DNA of 64,000 nucleotides from Pantoea cypripedii (GCF_011395035.1 NZ_CP024768.1:3095979-3159978); one strand, 5' to 3'. Shown: positions 17,441-26,796, counted from the stretch's first letter. Translations and numbers: made by a program. Notes: a model not told the origin generated them from the sequence alone.

Positions 17441-18055
17441 TTAACGTTGCCAGACGATCTTGCTGATTTTCCAGTTTTTCAGCGTATCATCCGACGGCAT
17501 CAACCCTTCAGGACCGTGCCACTCGCCGCTATAGATATAGGCGATGTGCTGGCTATTCGGTGCACGGCACTCCACATCACGGCTGTCGAGACCCGGTACC
17601 ATTTTGCAGTTATCAAACGCTTTGCTGAATTTAGCGCTGAACAGGTCACCGATTTTGCTGCCGTCCGCACTTTTCGCGCTCGGGTCCAGCACTTCAATAC
17701 GTTCAACGCTGCTTTGGCCGTTGATCACCAGTTTGACCTTGCCATCATCCAGTGCCTGCCAGAACTCCACCACCTGGCCGTTCTGGGTACGCATCCCCTG
17801 ACGCAGCTTGTAATCGCCATTCAGCGCTTTATCGATCGCCGTTTGCGTCATGGCAGTGCTGCTGGAAAGCCCGGCGACACCCTGCTCGCTTACCGTCAGC
17901 GAACCGCCGAACCAGCTCAGCGGATTCAGTGCCGACCAGTGGTAACTCAGCGGGTTATACCAGTGGCTTTCATCAGCCGAACCCGAAGACGCAGAGCTGG
18001 CACAACCTGCCAGCACCAGAGCCGTCGCCAGCAGCGCGGGACGAACAACTTTCAT
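17441..18055 (-). CDS. yfeY: Lipoprotein YfeY (DUF1131, RpoE-regulated family)
   Basis: A 204-residue outer-membrane-type lipoprotein: the signal peptide ends in the lipobox LVLAGC, and the residues after the cysteine (ASSASSG) contain no aspartate at +2, favouring sorting to the outer membrane. The C-terminal half contains the signature SGEWHGPEGLMPSDDTLKNW of the YfeY/DUF1131 family. The start at 18055 is chosen because it gives the signal peptide; a longer in-frame reading upstream overlaps yfeZ. E. coli yfeY belongs to the sigma-E regulon; whether this one does is not shown. Function unknown. Confidence 0.9.
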   Translation of the reverse strand: MKVVRPALLATALVLAGCASSASSGSADESHWYNPLSYHWSALNPLSWFGGSLTVSEQGVAGLSSSTAMTQTAIDKALNGDYKLRQGMRTQNGQVVEFWQALDDGKVKLVINGQSSVERIEVLDPSAKSADGSKIGDLFSAKFSKAFDNCKMVPGLDSRDVECRAPNSQHIAYIYSGEWHGPEGLMPSDDTLKNWKISKIVWQR

Positions 18056-18119
18056 GAAAACTCCTTGATCTTGTTTGCCGGTTTGGCGTGCCTGTTGGAG
18101 TCGCAAAGCGACAAAAAGT

Positions 18120-18581
18120 TTATTCGTGATGCTGATGTTCGGGCAAAAAGCAGTCACACAGGCGTCGATGGGTTTGCAGCCAGTACAGCGCCAGCAAGTC
18201 GAACAGCGTTAACAGCAGCGGGAATGGTGAATCGGGCATCGCACCCTGAAACAGGTTAACGCCCTGCCACAGCAGGTTAATCAGCAATGACAGGCTGAGC
18301 ACCACGCGCCAGCTTTGCCACAGGCGCGGCCAGCGCTGACGATAGCCGGTGAGCAGCAGGCCGATGGCCGCCGGAATGCCGAGCGCCAGGCCCAGCCAGA
18401 AACTTTGCCGATCGGGATAGAACAGCGCCAGCAGGTCATTCCCCTGCTGACGAGACGCTCCGGCCATCACCAGGATCAGCCAGGTGCGCGCCTGTAACAG
18501 CAAAATCAGCCAGAAAAGAAATGGCAGCCGCAGCTGCCCTTTCGCATCGTATTCTTCTGGCGAGTATTTCAGCACAACCAT
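18120..18581 (-). CDS. yfeZ: Inner-membrane protein YfeZ
   Basis: A 153-residue hydrophobic protein with about four membrane helices (LPFLFWLILLLQARTWLILV; FWLGLALGIPAAIGLLLTG; VVLSLSLLINLLWQGV; LLLTLFDLLALYWLQT), and a C-terminal tail rich in histidine (LPEHQHHE). It matches the small DUF2919 family represented by E. coli YfeZ, with the N-terminal core YSPEEYDAKGQLRLPFLFW. The ypeA stop codon is directly adjacent to its ATG on the minus strand side, meaning ypeA is downstream in coordinates but upstream in transcription, and both are probably co-transcribed. Function unknown. Confidence 0.85.
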   Translation of the reverse strand: MVVLKYSPEEYDAKGQLRLPFLFWLILLLQARTWLILVMAGASRQQGNDLLALFYPDRQSFWLGLALGIPAAIGLLLTGYRQRWPRLWQSWRVVLSLSLLINLLWQGVNLFQGAMPDSPFPLLLTLFDLLALYWLQTHRRLCDCFLPEHQHHE

Positions 18582-19007
18582 TTAATACTCACGGTCTTCA
18601 ATCAGGCGCTTGCCCAACAGCAGCGAATCCACTGGCTCGTAATCAAGCTTTTCATAGAAGGCCACCACCTGGTCGTTCTCTTCACGCACCATCAGATGGA
18701 TTTTCGGGCAGCCGCGCGCAATCAGTTTCTTTTCCAGACGATTCATCAGCGCATTGGCAAAGCCACGCCCCTGATAATCGGGATGCACCGCCAGATAATA
18801 GGCCGCACCGCGATGACCATCGTAGCCGCCCATCAGCGTACCCACCACCTCACCACCGACTTCGGCCACCAGAAACAGCTCCGGGTCATGGTTCATTTTG
18901 CGTTCAATGTCCAGCTCAGGGTCATTCCACGGGCGTAACAGATCGCAACGCTCCCAGAGCGTGATCACTTCTTCAAAATCTTCCTGGCGGAATGAGCGGA
19001 TTTCCAT
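18582..19007 (-). CDS. ypeA: GNAT family acetyltransferase YpeA
   Basis: A 141-residue GCN5-type N-acetyltransferase. The acetyl-CoA loop reads HPDYQGRGFANAL, preceded by the strand AAYYLAV. The N-terminus MEIRSFRQEDFEEVITLWERC is nearly the same as in E. coli YpeA; this fixes the start at 19007 rather than an upstream ATG at 19031. Substrate unknown. The gene is directly upstream of yfeZ with no intervening base, implying one transcript, and is divergent from amiA. Confidence 0.92.
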   Translation of the reverse strand: MEIRSFRQEDFEEVITLWERCDLLRPWNDPELDIERKMNHDPELFLVAEVGGEVVGTLMGGYDGHRGAAYYLAVHPDYQGRGFANALMNRLEKKLIARGCPKIHLMVREENDQVVAFYEKLDYEPVDSLLLGKRLIEDREY

Positions 19008-19217
19008 CGGCGTTACCCTGCAGTTAGGCACAATTCGCTGATTATCACGTATTCTTTAGCGGGCGCAACCCTCGCACCGTTCAGCGGCGGAAAAAAGCGA
19101 CGAAATTCCTGTTCGCGACCTGAAATACAAAGTAAAGCCCTGAAATAGTTGCGAGGTCGCACCCGTCAGGATGTTACGATATAACACTTTTCAGGTTTAC
19201 CTGTCAGGGATTCATTG

Positions 19218-20078
19218 ATGAAAAAGATTTCACTGCTCAAACGCTTAACTAATCGCCGTCAGCTGCTGCTGTCCGGGCTGGCGCTGGCGGTGCTATCGCC
19301 GCGCCTGGTACAGGCCAAAGAAGAGAGTGCCGATTTACACCTGCTGCCGCGCCACAGCAAACCCGCGCCGCCAGCTAACAACGGCAAACGTATCGTGATG
19401 ATCGATCCGGGCCACGGTGGTATCGATTCCGGTGCGGTTGGGGAACAAGGTTCCGAAGAAAAACACATCGTGCTGGATATCGCCAACAATGTGCGCCAGT
19501 TGTTGCAGGATCATCCCAAAGTAGAAGTGCGCCTGACGCGTGACACTGACTACTTTATCCCCCTGTATCAGCGGGTGGAAATTGCCCATCAGCACGGTGC
19601 CAACCTGTTCATGTCAATTCACGCCGATGGTTACACCAGCCCGGACGCCAATGGCGCTTCGGTGTTTGCCTTGTCGAATCGGGGTGCCAGCAGTGCGATG
19701 GCGCGCTATATGTCGCAGAAAGAGAACGATGCTGACAAAGTGGCCGGGGTCGAAGTGGCGCAGAAAGATCAGTATCTGAACCAAATCCTGTTCGATCTGG
19801 TGCAAACCGACACCATCCGCAACAGCCTGACGCTCGGCAAACATGTGCTGGATCAGATCCGTCCGGTACATCATTTGCATAGCCAGCATACTGAGCAGGC
19901 GGCGTTTGCGGTGCTGAAATCGCCCTCGATTCCGTCAGTGCTGGTGGAAACCTCGTTTATTACTAACCCGCACGAGGAGCAGCTACTCGGCACGCCGGCG
20001 TTTCGCCGTAAAATTGCCAGCGCCATTGCCGATGGTATCGTCAATTACTTTGATGAGCACGATCGCCGTCAGGCATAG
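19218..20078 (+). CDS. amiA: N-acetylmuramoyl-L-alanine amidase AmiA
   Basis: A zinc amidase of the Amidase_3 family that cleaves the amide link between muramic acid and the stem peptide during daughter cell separation. The N-terminus carries a twin-arginine signal (NRRQLLLSGLALAVL), as in AmiA, so it is exported folded. Zinc ligands are expected in DPGHGGIDSGA (His), the glutamate of KHIVLDIA/GSEEKH region, and FMSIHADGY (His), with the catalytic glutamate in LVETSFITNP. The helix of residues ~150-190 is the autoinhibitory segment of this group. The ATG at 19218 is used; a TTG directly before it is also in frame. Ribosome site CAGGGA. Confidence 0.95.
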   Translation: MKKISLLKRLTNRRQLLLSGLALAVLSPRLVQAKEESADLHLLPRHSKPAPPANNGKRIVMIDPGHGGIDSGAVGEQGSEEKHIVLDIANNVRQLLQDHPKVEVRLTRDTDYFIPLYQRVEIAHQHGANLFMSIHADGYTSPDANGASVFALSNRGASSAMARYMSQKENDADKVAGVEVAQKDQYLNQILFDLVQTDTIRNSLTLGKHVLDQIRPVHHLHSQHTEQAAFAVLKSPSIPSVLVETSFITNPHEEQLLGTPAFRRKIASAIADGIVNYFDEHDRRQA

Positions 20079-20117
20079 TCAGGTATAATCGCGTCAAATT
20101 TCCGGAACGAGTAACTC

Positions 20118-21041
20118 ATGAGCAATCCCGATATTTCCCGCGTCAAAGCCTTTCTGCTGGCGCTCCAGGATGACATCTGCGCCCAGCTGGCAGCGGAAGA
20201 TGGTGCTGCCGATTTTGCCGAAGACAGCTGGCAACGCCCGGGCGGCGGCGGCGGACGCAGCCGCGTATTACGTAACGGCGCGGTGTTTGAGCAGGCTGGT
20301 GTTAACTTCTCCCATGTCCATGGCGATCAAATGCCTGCCTCGGCCACCGCGCACCGCCCGGAGCTGGCAGGCCGCAGTTTTGAGGCGATGGGCGTCTCGC
20401 TGGTGATCCATCCGGAAAACCCTTATGTCCCGAGCAGCCACGCCAACGTGCGTTTCTTTATCGCCGAAAAACCGGGTGCCGATCCGGTGTGGTGGTTCGG
20501 TGGCGGTTTCGATCTCACCCCTTTCTACGGCTTTGAAGAAGATGCGTTGCACTGGCATCAGACCGCGTTTGACCTGTGCCAGCCGTTCGGTGCGGATGTC
20601 TACCCGCGTTATAAAAAGTGGTGTGACGACTATTTCTGGCTGAAACATCGTGACGAGCAGCGCGGCATTGGCGGCCTGTTCTTTGACGACCTCAACACCC
20701 CGGATTTTGACCATTGCTTTGCCTTTACCCAGGCTGTAGGCCATGGCTTCCTGCAAGCCTATCGCCCGATTGTGGCAAAACGCAAAGCGCTGCCGTGGGG
20801 CGAGCGCGAGCGTCAGTTCCAGCTGTATCGCCGTGGCCGCTATGTGGAGTTCAATCTGGTATGGGATCGCGGCACGCTGTTTGGCCTGCAAACCGGCGGA
20901 CGCACCGAATCGATCCTGATGTCGATGCCACCGCTGGTGCGCTGGGAATATGATTACCAGCCGGAAGCAGATTCACCGGAAGCGGCGTTGTATCGCGATT
21001 TCCTGCCGGTGAAAGATTGGCTGGGCCTGCAATCCCGATGA
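20118..21041 (+). CDS. hemF: Oxygen-dependent coproporphyrinogen-III oxidase
   Basis: Converts coproporphyrinogen III to protoporphyrinogen IX using oxygen, in haem synthesis. The 307-residue sequence has the family landmarks GGGGGRSRVLRNGAVFEQAG, SSHANVRFF, WWFGGGFDLTPFY, YPRYKKWCDDYF and the C-terminal RGRYVEFNLVWDRGT. It lies 39 bases after amiA in the same direction, so the two are probably one operon, as in E. coli. It converges on maeB. Confidence 0.98.
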   Translation: MSNPDISRVKAFLLALQDDICAQLAAEDGAADFAEDSWQRPGGGGGRSRVLRNGAVFEQAGVNFSHVHGDQMPASATAHRPELAGRSFEAMGVSLVIHPENPYVPSSHANVRFFIAEKPGADPVWWFGGGFDLTPFYGFEEDALHWHQTAFDLCQPFGADVYPRYKKWCDDYFWLKHRDEQRGIGGLFFDDLNTPDFDHCFAFTQAVGHGFLQAYRPIVAKRKALPWGERERQFQLYRRGRYVEFNLVWDRGTLFGLQTGGRTESILMSMPPLVRWEYDYQPEADSPEAALYRDFLPVKDWLGLQSR

Positions 21042-21052
21042 ATGGGTGTCAG

Positions 21053-21080
21053 TCGTAGGGTCGCCATTTATGGCGACCGG
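21053..21080. terminator. Palindrome between hemF and maeB (variant of the dispersed repeat)
   Basis: GTCGTAGG followed by GTCGCCATTTATGGCGAC. The stem GTCGCC/GGCGAC with the loop ATTTAT echoes the GCGATTTATCGC repeats elsewhere in the window, and is likewise preceded by GTAG on this strand. It lies between convergent hemF and maeB and probably ends both transcripts; no long T run is present. Confidence 0.6.
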
Positions 21081-21085
21081 TTTAT

Positions 21086-23365
21086 TCACAACGGCTCGGT
21101 CTGTGCCTCCACCACCGCCAGCGCGACCATATTGACGATGCGTCGCACTGACGCGATGCGCGTCAGCACATGCACCGGTTTGCTGATGCCCATCAGCACC
21201 GGCCCGACCGTCACCCCTTCCGAGCAGGAAACGCGCAGCAGGTTGTAGCTGATACGCGCCGCTTCCACATTCGGCATGATCAGCAGGTTAGCCGTGCCTT
21301 TAAGGGGGCTGTCCGGCATCAACTCGCGCCGGATATTTTCCACCAGCGCCGCGTCACCGTGCATCTCACCATCAATCTCCAGATCCGGCGCTCGCTGCTG
21401 AATCAGTGCCAGCGCATCACGCATCTTGCGCGCCCCCGGCGCATTGGAAGTACCAAAGCTGGAGTGCGACAGCAACGCCACACGGGGTTCGATACCAAAA
21501 CGTCGCACCGTCTCCGCCGCCATCAGGGTAATATCCGCCAGCTGTTCCGGCGTCGGATCCTCATTGACATAGGTATCGGCAATAAAAGTGTTGCCGCTCG
21601 GCAGCAGCAGCGCATTCATCGCCCCGGCCACTCGCACATCAGGCCGGAAGCCAAACACCTTCTCGATCACCTCATAATGTTCATGATAATCGCCCACCGT
21701 GCCGCAAATCATCGCATCTGCTTCACCACGATGCACCATGATGGCACCGATCAGCGTCGGGTTGCCGATCACCGCGCGCTGCGCCATTTCCGGCGTCACA
21801 CCACGCCGTTTCATGATCTGATAATATTCACTCCAGTAGGCTTTAAAACGGGGATCGGATTCGTTATTCACCACCTCAAAATCTTTGCCCGCCTCGATCT
21901 TCAGACCCTGCTTTTGTAAACGCATGGCGATGACATTCGGGCGTCCAATCAGGATCGGTTTCGCCAGCCCGAGCGACACCAGCTCCTGGGTAGCATGCAG
22001 CACCCGCACCTCCTCCCCTTCCGCCATCACCACGCGTTTGGGTTCTTTACGCGCCTGAGAGAAGATCGGTTTCATAAACAGGTTGGTTTTATAAACAAAC
22101 TCAGTGAGTTTCTCGCGATAGGCATCAAAATCTGCAATCGGCCGCGTCGCCACGCCGGAATCCATCGCCGCTTTGGCGACCGCAGGCGCGATCTGCACAA
22201 TCAGGCGCGGATCAAAGGGTTTAGGGATTAAATATTCCGGGCCAAAACTCAGATCCTGATCGTCATAGGCCGAGGCCACCACATCGCTCTGCTCAGCCTG
22301 CGCCAGCGCCGCGATGGCGTGCACCGCCGCCAGCTTCATCTCCTCATTGATAGCAGTGGCCCCGACATCCAGCGCACCACGGAAGATAAAAGGAAAGCAC
22401 AGCACGTTATTCACCTGATTGGGGAAATCAGAACGCCCGGTACAGATTATCGCGTCTGGCCGTACCGCCTTCGCCAGCGGTGGCATGATTTCCGGTTCCG
22501 GGTTGGCCAGCGCCAGAATCAGCGGGTCTTGCGCCATTTGCTGCACCATCTGCGGCGTCAGCACTTGCGGCCCGGAGCAGCCAAGGAAGATATCCGCCCC
22601 GGCAATCACCTCTTCCAGCGTGCGCTTGCCGTTATCTTCAACCGCATAAGCCGCTTTGGTTTCCGCCATCTCGGGGTCACGTCCGCGCCAGATCACCCCC
22701 TTCGAATCACAGGCGACGATGTTATGACGCTGCATCCCCAGCGCCACCAGCAGATTCAGGCAGGCAATGGCCGAGGCACCCGCCCCCGATACCACCAGCC
22801 GCACATCGGAGATGGCTTTTTTGACGATCTGCAAACCATTGAGCACCGCTGCGGTACAGATGATGGCGGTGCCGTGCTGATCGTCATGGAACACCGGGAT
22901 CTTCATCCGTTCACGCAGCTTCTGCTCGATATAGAAACATTCCGGCGCTTTGATATCTTCCAGGTTGATGCCGCCAAAGGTCGGCTCCAGTGCCGCGATC
23001 ACCTCAATCAGCTTGTCCGGATCCCGTTCGTCGATTTCGATATCAAATACATCAATACCGGCGAATTTCTTAAACAGCACCCCTTTGCCTTCCATCACCG
23101 GCTTACCGGCCAGCGCACCGATATTGCCCAGCCCCAGCACTGCGGTACCGTTGGAAATCACCGCCACCAGGTTGCCGCGCGCGGTGTATTTGTGTGCCGC
23201 CAGCGGGTCAGCGGCAATCTCCAGGCAGGGGGCCGCCACGCCTGGGGAATAGGCCAGCGCCAGATCGCGTTGCGTCGCCAGCGGCTTGGTGGGTGACACC
23301 TGAATTTTTCCGGGAGTGGGATACTGGTGAAAATCGAGAGCACTTTGCTTCAGTTGTTCGTCCAT
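21086..23365 (-). CDS. maeB: NADP-dependent malic enzyme MaeB
   Basis: Oxidatively decarboxylates malate to pyruvate with NADP. The 759 residues equal the length of E. coli MaeB. The N-terminal ~430 residues are the malic enzyme proper (LALAYSPGVAAPCLEIA; NAD(P)-binding VVSGAGASAIACLNLL; FHDDQHGTA). The C-terminal ~330 residues are a phosphotransacetylase-like regulatory domain (RVVMAEGEEVRVLHATQEL ... GLAKPILIGRP), which in this family binds acetyl-CoA but is thought to be catalytically silent. The start at 23365 matches the conserved MDEQLKQSALDFH; a longer in-frame extension is not conserved. Confidence 0.97.
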   Translation of the reverse strand: MDEQLKQSALDFHQYPTPGKIQVSPTKPLATQRDLALAYSPGVAAPCLEIAADPLAAHKYTARGNLVAVISNGTAVLGLGNIGALAGKPVMEGKGVLFKKFAGIDVFDIEIDERDPDKLIEVIAALEPTFGGINLEDIKAPECFYIEQKLRERMKIPVFHDDQHGTAIICTAAVLNGLQIVKKAISDVRLVVSGAGASAIACLNLLVALGMQRHNIVACDSKGVIWRGRDPEMAETKAAYAVEDNGKRTLEEVIAGADIFLGCSGPQVLTPQMVQQMAQDPLILALANPEPEIMPPLAKAVRPDAIICTGRSDFPNQVNNVLCFPFIFRGALDVGATAINEEMKLAAVHAIAALAQAEQSDVVASAYDDQDLSFGPEYLIPKPFDPRLIVQIAPAVAKAAMDSGVATRPIADFDAYREKLTEFVYKTNLFMKPIFSQARKEPKRVVMAEGEEVRVLHATQELVSLGLAKPILIGRPNVIAMRLQKQGLKIEAGKDFEVVNNESDPRFKAYWSEYYQIMKRRGVTPEMAQRAVIGNPTLIGAIMVHRGEADAMICGTVGDYHEHYEVIEKVFGFRPDVRVAGAMNALLLPSGNTFIADTYVNEDPTPEQLADITLMAAETVRRFGIEPRVALLSHSSFGTSNAPGARKMRDALALIQQRAPDLEIDGEMHGDAALVENIRRELMPDSPLKGTANLLIMPNVEAARISYNLLRVSCSEGVTVGPVLMGISKPVHVLTRIASVRRIVNMVALAVVEAQTEPL

Positions 23366-23731
23366 TGGGCATCCTGTTGCGCGGAGAGATAAGCGCTCAG
23401 TATAGAAATCAACGGCACAAAAGAGGGTGAAGGCGCTCAAAGAATGCACGGCTGGCAAGGGCACAGATTGCCACAGCAGGATCAACGGGTCCGTCACAGG
23501 CTGCTATGCTTAAAAGTGGTAAAACGCGCAGCTGACACCTTTCAGGCAGGCCCCTCAATCACAACCGCGCGCGGTGGGCACCACGGCGTCACAATCAGAG
23601 AAAACGCATTTTCTTCACCTGACGCCTGTAGCAATGTGTTGGACCGGTACCCACCAGGAAATGGCGCAACAAAGCCATGGCTGCCTGAGGTTTTTATTTG
23701 CCCTAATGATTGCTAATCAAGGAGTTAAGCG
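23366..23731. promoter_or_regulatory. Divergent maeB-talA intergenic region
   Basis: A 366-base region holding the promoters for maeB (leftward) and talA (rightward). TATGCT at 23504-23509 is a possible -10 for a rightward promoter, but without a clear -35. The talA ribosome site is AAGGAG at 23720-23725. I see no repeat, small gene or terminator. Confidence 0.4.
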
Positions 23732-24682
23732 ATGAACCAGCTAGATGCATTGAAACAGTTCACCACCGTGGTGGCGGACAGCGGCGATATTGAATCCATT
23801 CGCCACTACCACCCGGAAGATGCAACCACCAATCCCTCGTTAATCCTCAAAGCCGCCGGACTCGACGCCTACAAGCACCTGATTGATGATGCCATCGACT
23901 ACGCGAAAAAACAGGGCGGCAGCAAAGAAACGCAGATCATCAATGCCAGCGATAAAGTGGCGATCAACCTCGGTATGGAAATTCTGAAAAGCGTACCAGG
24001 CCGTGTCTCGACCGAAGTGGATGCTCGCCTCTCCTTCGATCGTGGCATGTGTGTCACCAAAGCGGAAAAACTGATTCGCCTGTATGAAGAGAACGGCATC
24101 GACCGTTCACGCATTCTGATCAAACTGGCGTCGACCTGGGAAGGGATCCGCGCCGCCGAAGAACTGCAAAAGAACGGTATCAACTGTAACCTGACGCTGC
24201 TGTTCTCCTTCGCCCAGGCCCGTGCCTGTGCCGAAGCCGGGGTGTTCCTGATTTCACCGTTCGTCGGCCGTATTTATGACTGGTACAACAGCCGTAAACC
24301 GCTCGACCCGTATGTGGTTGATGAGGACCCAGGGGTGAAATCAGTGCGCCGTATCTACGATTATTACAAAAAGCACCGCTACACCACCGTCATCATGGGT
24401 GCCAGCTTCCGTAAAGTGGAGCAGATCCTGGCACTGGCGGGCTGTGACCGTCTGACCATCTCCCCGAACCTGCTGGAGGAGCTGGCAAACAGCGATGCGC
24501 CGGTAGAACGTAAACTGGAACCCTCCACGGAAGGCTTCCACCAACCTGCTCCGCTGTCTGAAGCGGAATTCCGCTGGGAACATAATCAGGATCCGATGGC
24601 GGTAGAAAAACTGTCTGATGGTATCCGTCAGTTTGCTGTCGACCAGCAAAAACTGGAGGACGTGCTGGCTGCTCGCCTCTAA
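23732..24682 (+). CDS. talA: Transaldolase A
   Basis: Transfers dihydroxyacetone units between sugar phosphates in the non-oxidative pentose phosphate pathway. The 316 residues equal E. coli TalA; K131 in ILIKLASTWEG is the Schiff-base lysine, and DATTNPSLI at the N-terminus and TLLFSFAQA later are class I transaldolase signatures. It is named A because it is paired with tktB downstream and maeB upstream, as in E. coli, where the pair is induced in stationary phase. TktB follows after 72 bases. Confidence 0.95.
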   Translation: MNQLDALKQFTTVVADSGDIESIRHYHPEDATTNPSLILKAAGLDAYKHLIDDAIDYAKKQGGSKETQIINASDKVAINLGMEILKSVPGRVSTEVDARLSFDRGMCVTKAEKLIRLYEENGIDRSRILIKLASTWEGIRAAEELQKNGINCNLTLLFSFAQARACAEAGVFLISPFVGRIYDWYNSRKPLDPYVVDEDPGVKSVRRIYDYYKKHRYTTVIMGASFRKVEQILALAGCDRLTISPNLLEELANSDAPVERKLEPSTEGFHQPAPLSEAEFRWEHNQDPMAVEKLSDGIRQFAVDQQKLEDVLAARL

Positions 24683-24703
24683 ACATCATCCTCACATCAT
24701 GCC

Positions 24704-24730
24704 GGACGGGCGTCTGCCCGTCCTTATTTT
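24704..24730 (+). terminator. Hairpin between talA and tktB
   Basis: GGACGGGC-GTCT-GCCCGTCC followed by TTATTTTT. The stem is perfect and the T tract decent, so some transcripts probably end here, with read-through supplying tktB. Confidence 0.65.
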
Positions 24731-24754
24731 TGCCAAATCACAAGGGAGAACCCT

Positions 24755-26755
24755 ATGTCTTCACGCAGAGAGTTGGCTAACGCGATTCGTGCTCTGAGCA
24801 TGGATGCAGTACAAAAAGCAAATTCAGGCCACCCCGGTGCCCCCATGGGTATGGCGGATATCGCCGAAGTCCTGTGGCGCGATTTCCTGAAACATAACCC
24901 GACCAATCCCGCCTGGGCGGATCGTGACCGCTTTATCCTCTCCAACGGCCACGCCTCGATGCTGCTTTACAGCCTGCTGCACCTCACCGGCTATGATCTG
25001 CCGATGGAAGAGTTAAAAAACTTCCGCCAGCTGCATTCGAAAACGCCGGGACACCCGGAACTGGGTTACACCCCAGGCGTTGAAACCACCACCGGGCCGC
25101 TGGGCCAGGGGCTGGCCAATGCGGTAGGGATGGCGATTTCCGAACGCACGCTGGCTGCGCAGTTTAATCAGCCGGGACATGACATCGTTGACCATTACAC
25201 CTACGTCTTCATGGGTGACGGCTGCCTGATGGAAGGGATTTCGCACGAAGTCAGCTCGCTGGCGGGCACCCTTGGACTGGGCAAACTGATCGGTTTCTAC
25301 GATCACAACGGCATCTCGATTGATGGTGAAACCGAAGGCTGGTTCACCGACGATACCCATAAACGTTTCGAAGCCTATAACTGGCATGTGATTGGCGATA
25401 TTGACGGGCACGATCCGGCCGCCGTCGCCAGCGCAATTAAAGAGGCGCAAAGCGTCACTGACAAACCGTCGCTGATCATCTGTCGCACCATTATCGGTTT
25501 TGGCTCGCCGAATAAAGCCGGTAAGGAAGAATCACACGGTGCTGCGCTCGGTGAAGCAGAAGTGGCACTGGCGCGTAAGCAACTCGGCTGGAATTACCCG
25601 CCGTTTGAAATCCCGAAAGAAATCTATCAGCAGTGGGATGCCAAAGAGGCCGGTGCCGCGCGGGAAAAAGCCTGGGATGACAAAATGGCGGCTTATCAGG
25701 CTGCCCATCCTGAGCTGGCCAAAGAATTTAAACGCCGCATGAGCGGTGCTATGCCCGCCAACTGGGAAAACGATGTGCAGGCATTTGTTGCGCAGTTGCA
25801 GGCCAATCCGCAGAAAATCGCCAGCCGTAAGGCGTCACAAAATACCCTCGAAGTGTTTGGCAAGCTGTTGCCGGAGTTCCTCGGTGGCTCTGCCGACCTG
25901 GCTCCGAGCAATCTGACGATCTGGTCCGGTTCTAAATCGATCAAGGAAGATATTGCCGGGAACTACATCCACTACGGGGTACGTGAGTTCGGGATGACGG
26001 CGATTGGTAACGGTATCGCCCATCACGGTGGCTTTCTGCCCTACACCGCCACCTTCCTGATGTTCGTCGAATACGCCCGTAACGCCGCGCGTATGGCTGC
26101 GCTGATGAAGGCACGCCAGGTGCTGGTGTATACCCATGATTCGATTGGTCTGGGGGAAGATGGTCCAACGCATCAACCGGTGGAACAGCTTGCCAGCCTG
26201 CGCCTGACGCCCAATATGAGCGTGTGGCGTCCGTGTGACCAGGTGGAAACCACGGTGGCGTGGAAAGCCGCGGTGGAACGTCATCACGGCCCGACTGCGC
26301 TGATTCTGTCGCGTCAGAATCTGCTGCAACCAGAACGCAGCCAACAACAGGTCGCGGATATCGCCCGTGGTGGTTATGTGTTGCAGGATAGCGATGGCAC
26401 ACCGGAAGCGATCATCATCGCCACCGGCTCGGAAATCGAGATTGCCCTGGGTGCAGCGGACAAACTGACCGCCAACGGGCATAAAATCCGCGTGGTTTCC
26501 CTGCCCTCCACCGACGTGTTTGATAAACAGGATGCGGCGTACCGTGAATCGGTACTCCCCTCTGGCGTGAAAGCGCGCGTCGCCGTCGAGGCCGGCATTG
26601 CCGATTACTGGTTCAAATATGTCGGTCTGGACGGGGCGATAGTCGGTATGACCACCTTTGGTGAATCCGCGCCTGCCGGAAAATTGTTCCCGGAATTTGG
26701 CTTTACGGTGGAGAATATCGTCAGCCATACCGAAGCATTACTCAAGCCTCACTAA
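24755..26755 (+). CDS. tktB: Transketolase 2
   Basis: Thiamine diphosphate enzyme transferring two-carbon units in the pentose phosphate pathway. The 666-residue sequence shows the cofactor motif GDGCLMEGISHEVSSLAG, the N-terminal SGHPGAPMGMADIAE, the pyrimidine-domain REFGMTAIGNGIAHHG and DSIGLGEDGPTHQP. Named tktB from its pairing with talA; tktA normally lies elsewhere in enterobacteria. Ribosome site AAGGGAG precedes the ATG at good spacing. Confidence 0.95.
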   Translation: MSSRRELANAIRALSMDAVQKANSGHPGAPMGMADIAEVLWRDFLKHNPTNPAWADRDRFILSNGHASMLLYSLLHLTGYDLPMEELKNFRQLHSKTPGHPELGYTPGVETTTGPLGQGLANAVGMAISERTLAAQFNQPGHDIVDHYTYVFMGDGCLMEGISHEVSSLAGTLGLGKLIGFYDHNGISIDGETEGWFTDDTHKRFEAYNWHVIGDIDGHDPAAVASAIKEAQSVTDKPSLIICRTIIGFGSPNKAGKEESHGAALGEAEVALARKQLGWNYPPFEIPKEIYQQWDAKEAGAAREKAWDDKMAAYQAAHPELAKEFKRRMSGAMPANWENDVQAFVAQLQANPQKIASRKASQNTLEVFGKLLPEFLGGSADLAPSNLTIWSGSKSIKEDIAGNYIHYGVREFGMTAIGNGIAHHGGFLPYTATFLMFVEYARNAARMAALMKARQVLVYTHDSIGLGEDGPTHQPVEQLASLRLTPNMSVWRPCDQVETTVAWKAAVERHHGPTALILSRQNLLQPERSQQQVADIARGGYVLQDSDGTPEAIIIATGSEIEIALGAADKLTANGHKIRVVSLPSTDVFDKQDAAYRESVLPSGVKARVAVEAGIADYWFKYVGLDGAIVGMTTFGESAPAGKLFPEFGFTVENIVSHTEALLKPH

Positions 26756-26761
26756 TCATTC

Positions 26762-26796
26762 TGGCCCTGCGTCTCCCGGCGTCAGGGCCATTTTTG
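26762..26796 (+). terminator. tktB terminator
   Basis: TGGCCCTG ... CAGGGCCA with a 13-base internal segment (itself partly complementary), followed by T5. It lies seven bases after the tktB stop codon. Confidence 0.85.

Noticed and set aside
22319..23296. Long rightward open frame of 325 codons opposite maeB
   Set aside because: It is the complement of a highly conserved enzyme gene, is full of Arg/His/Gln from reverse GC-rich codons, and has no ribosome site.
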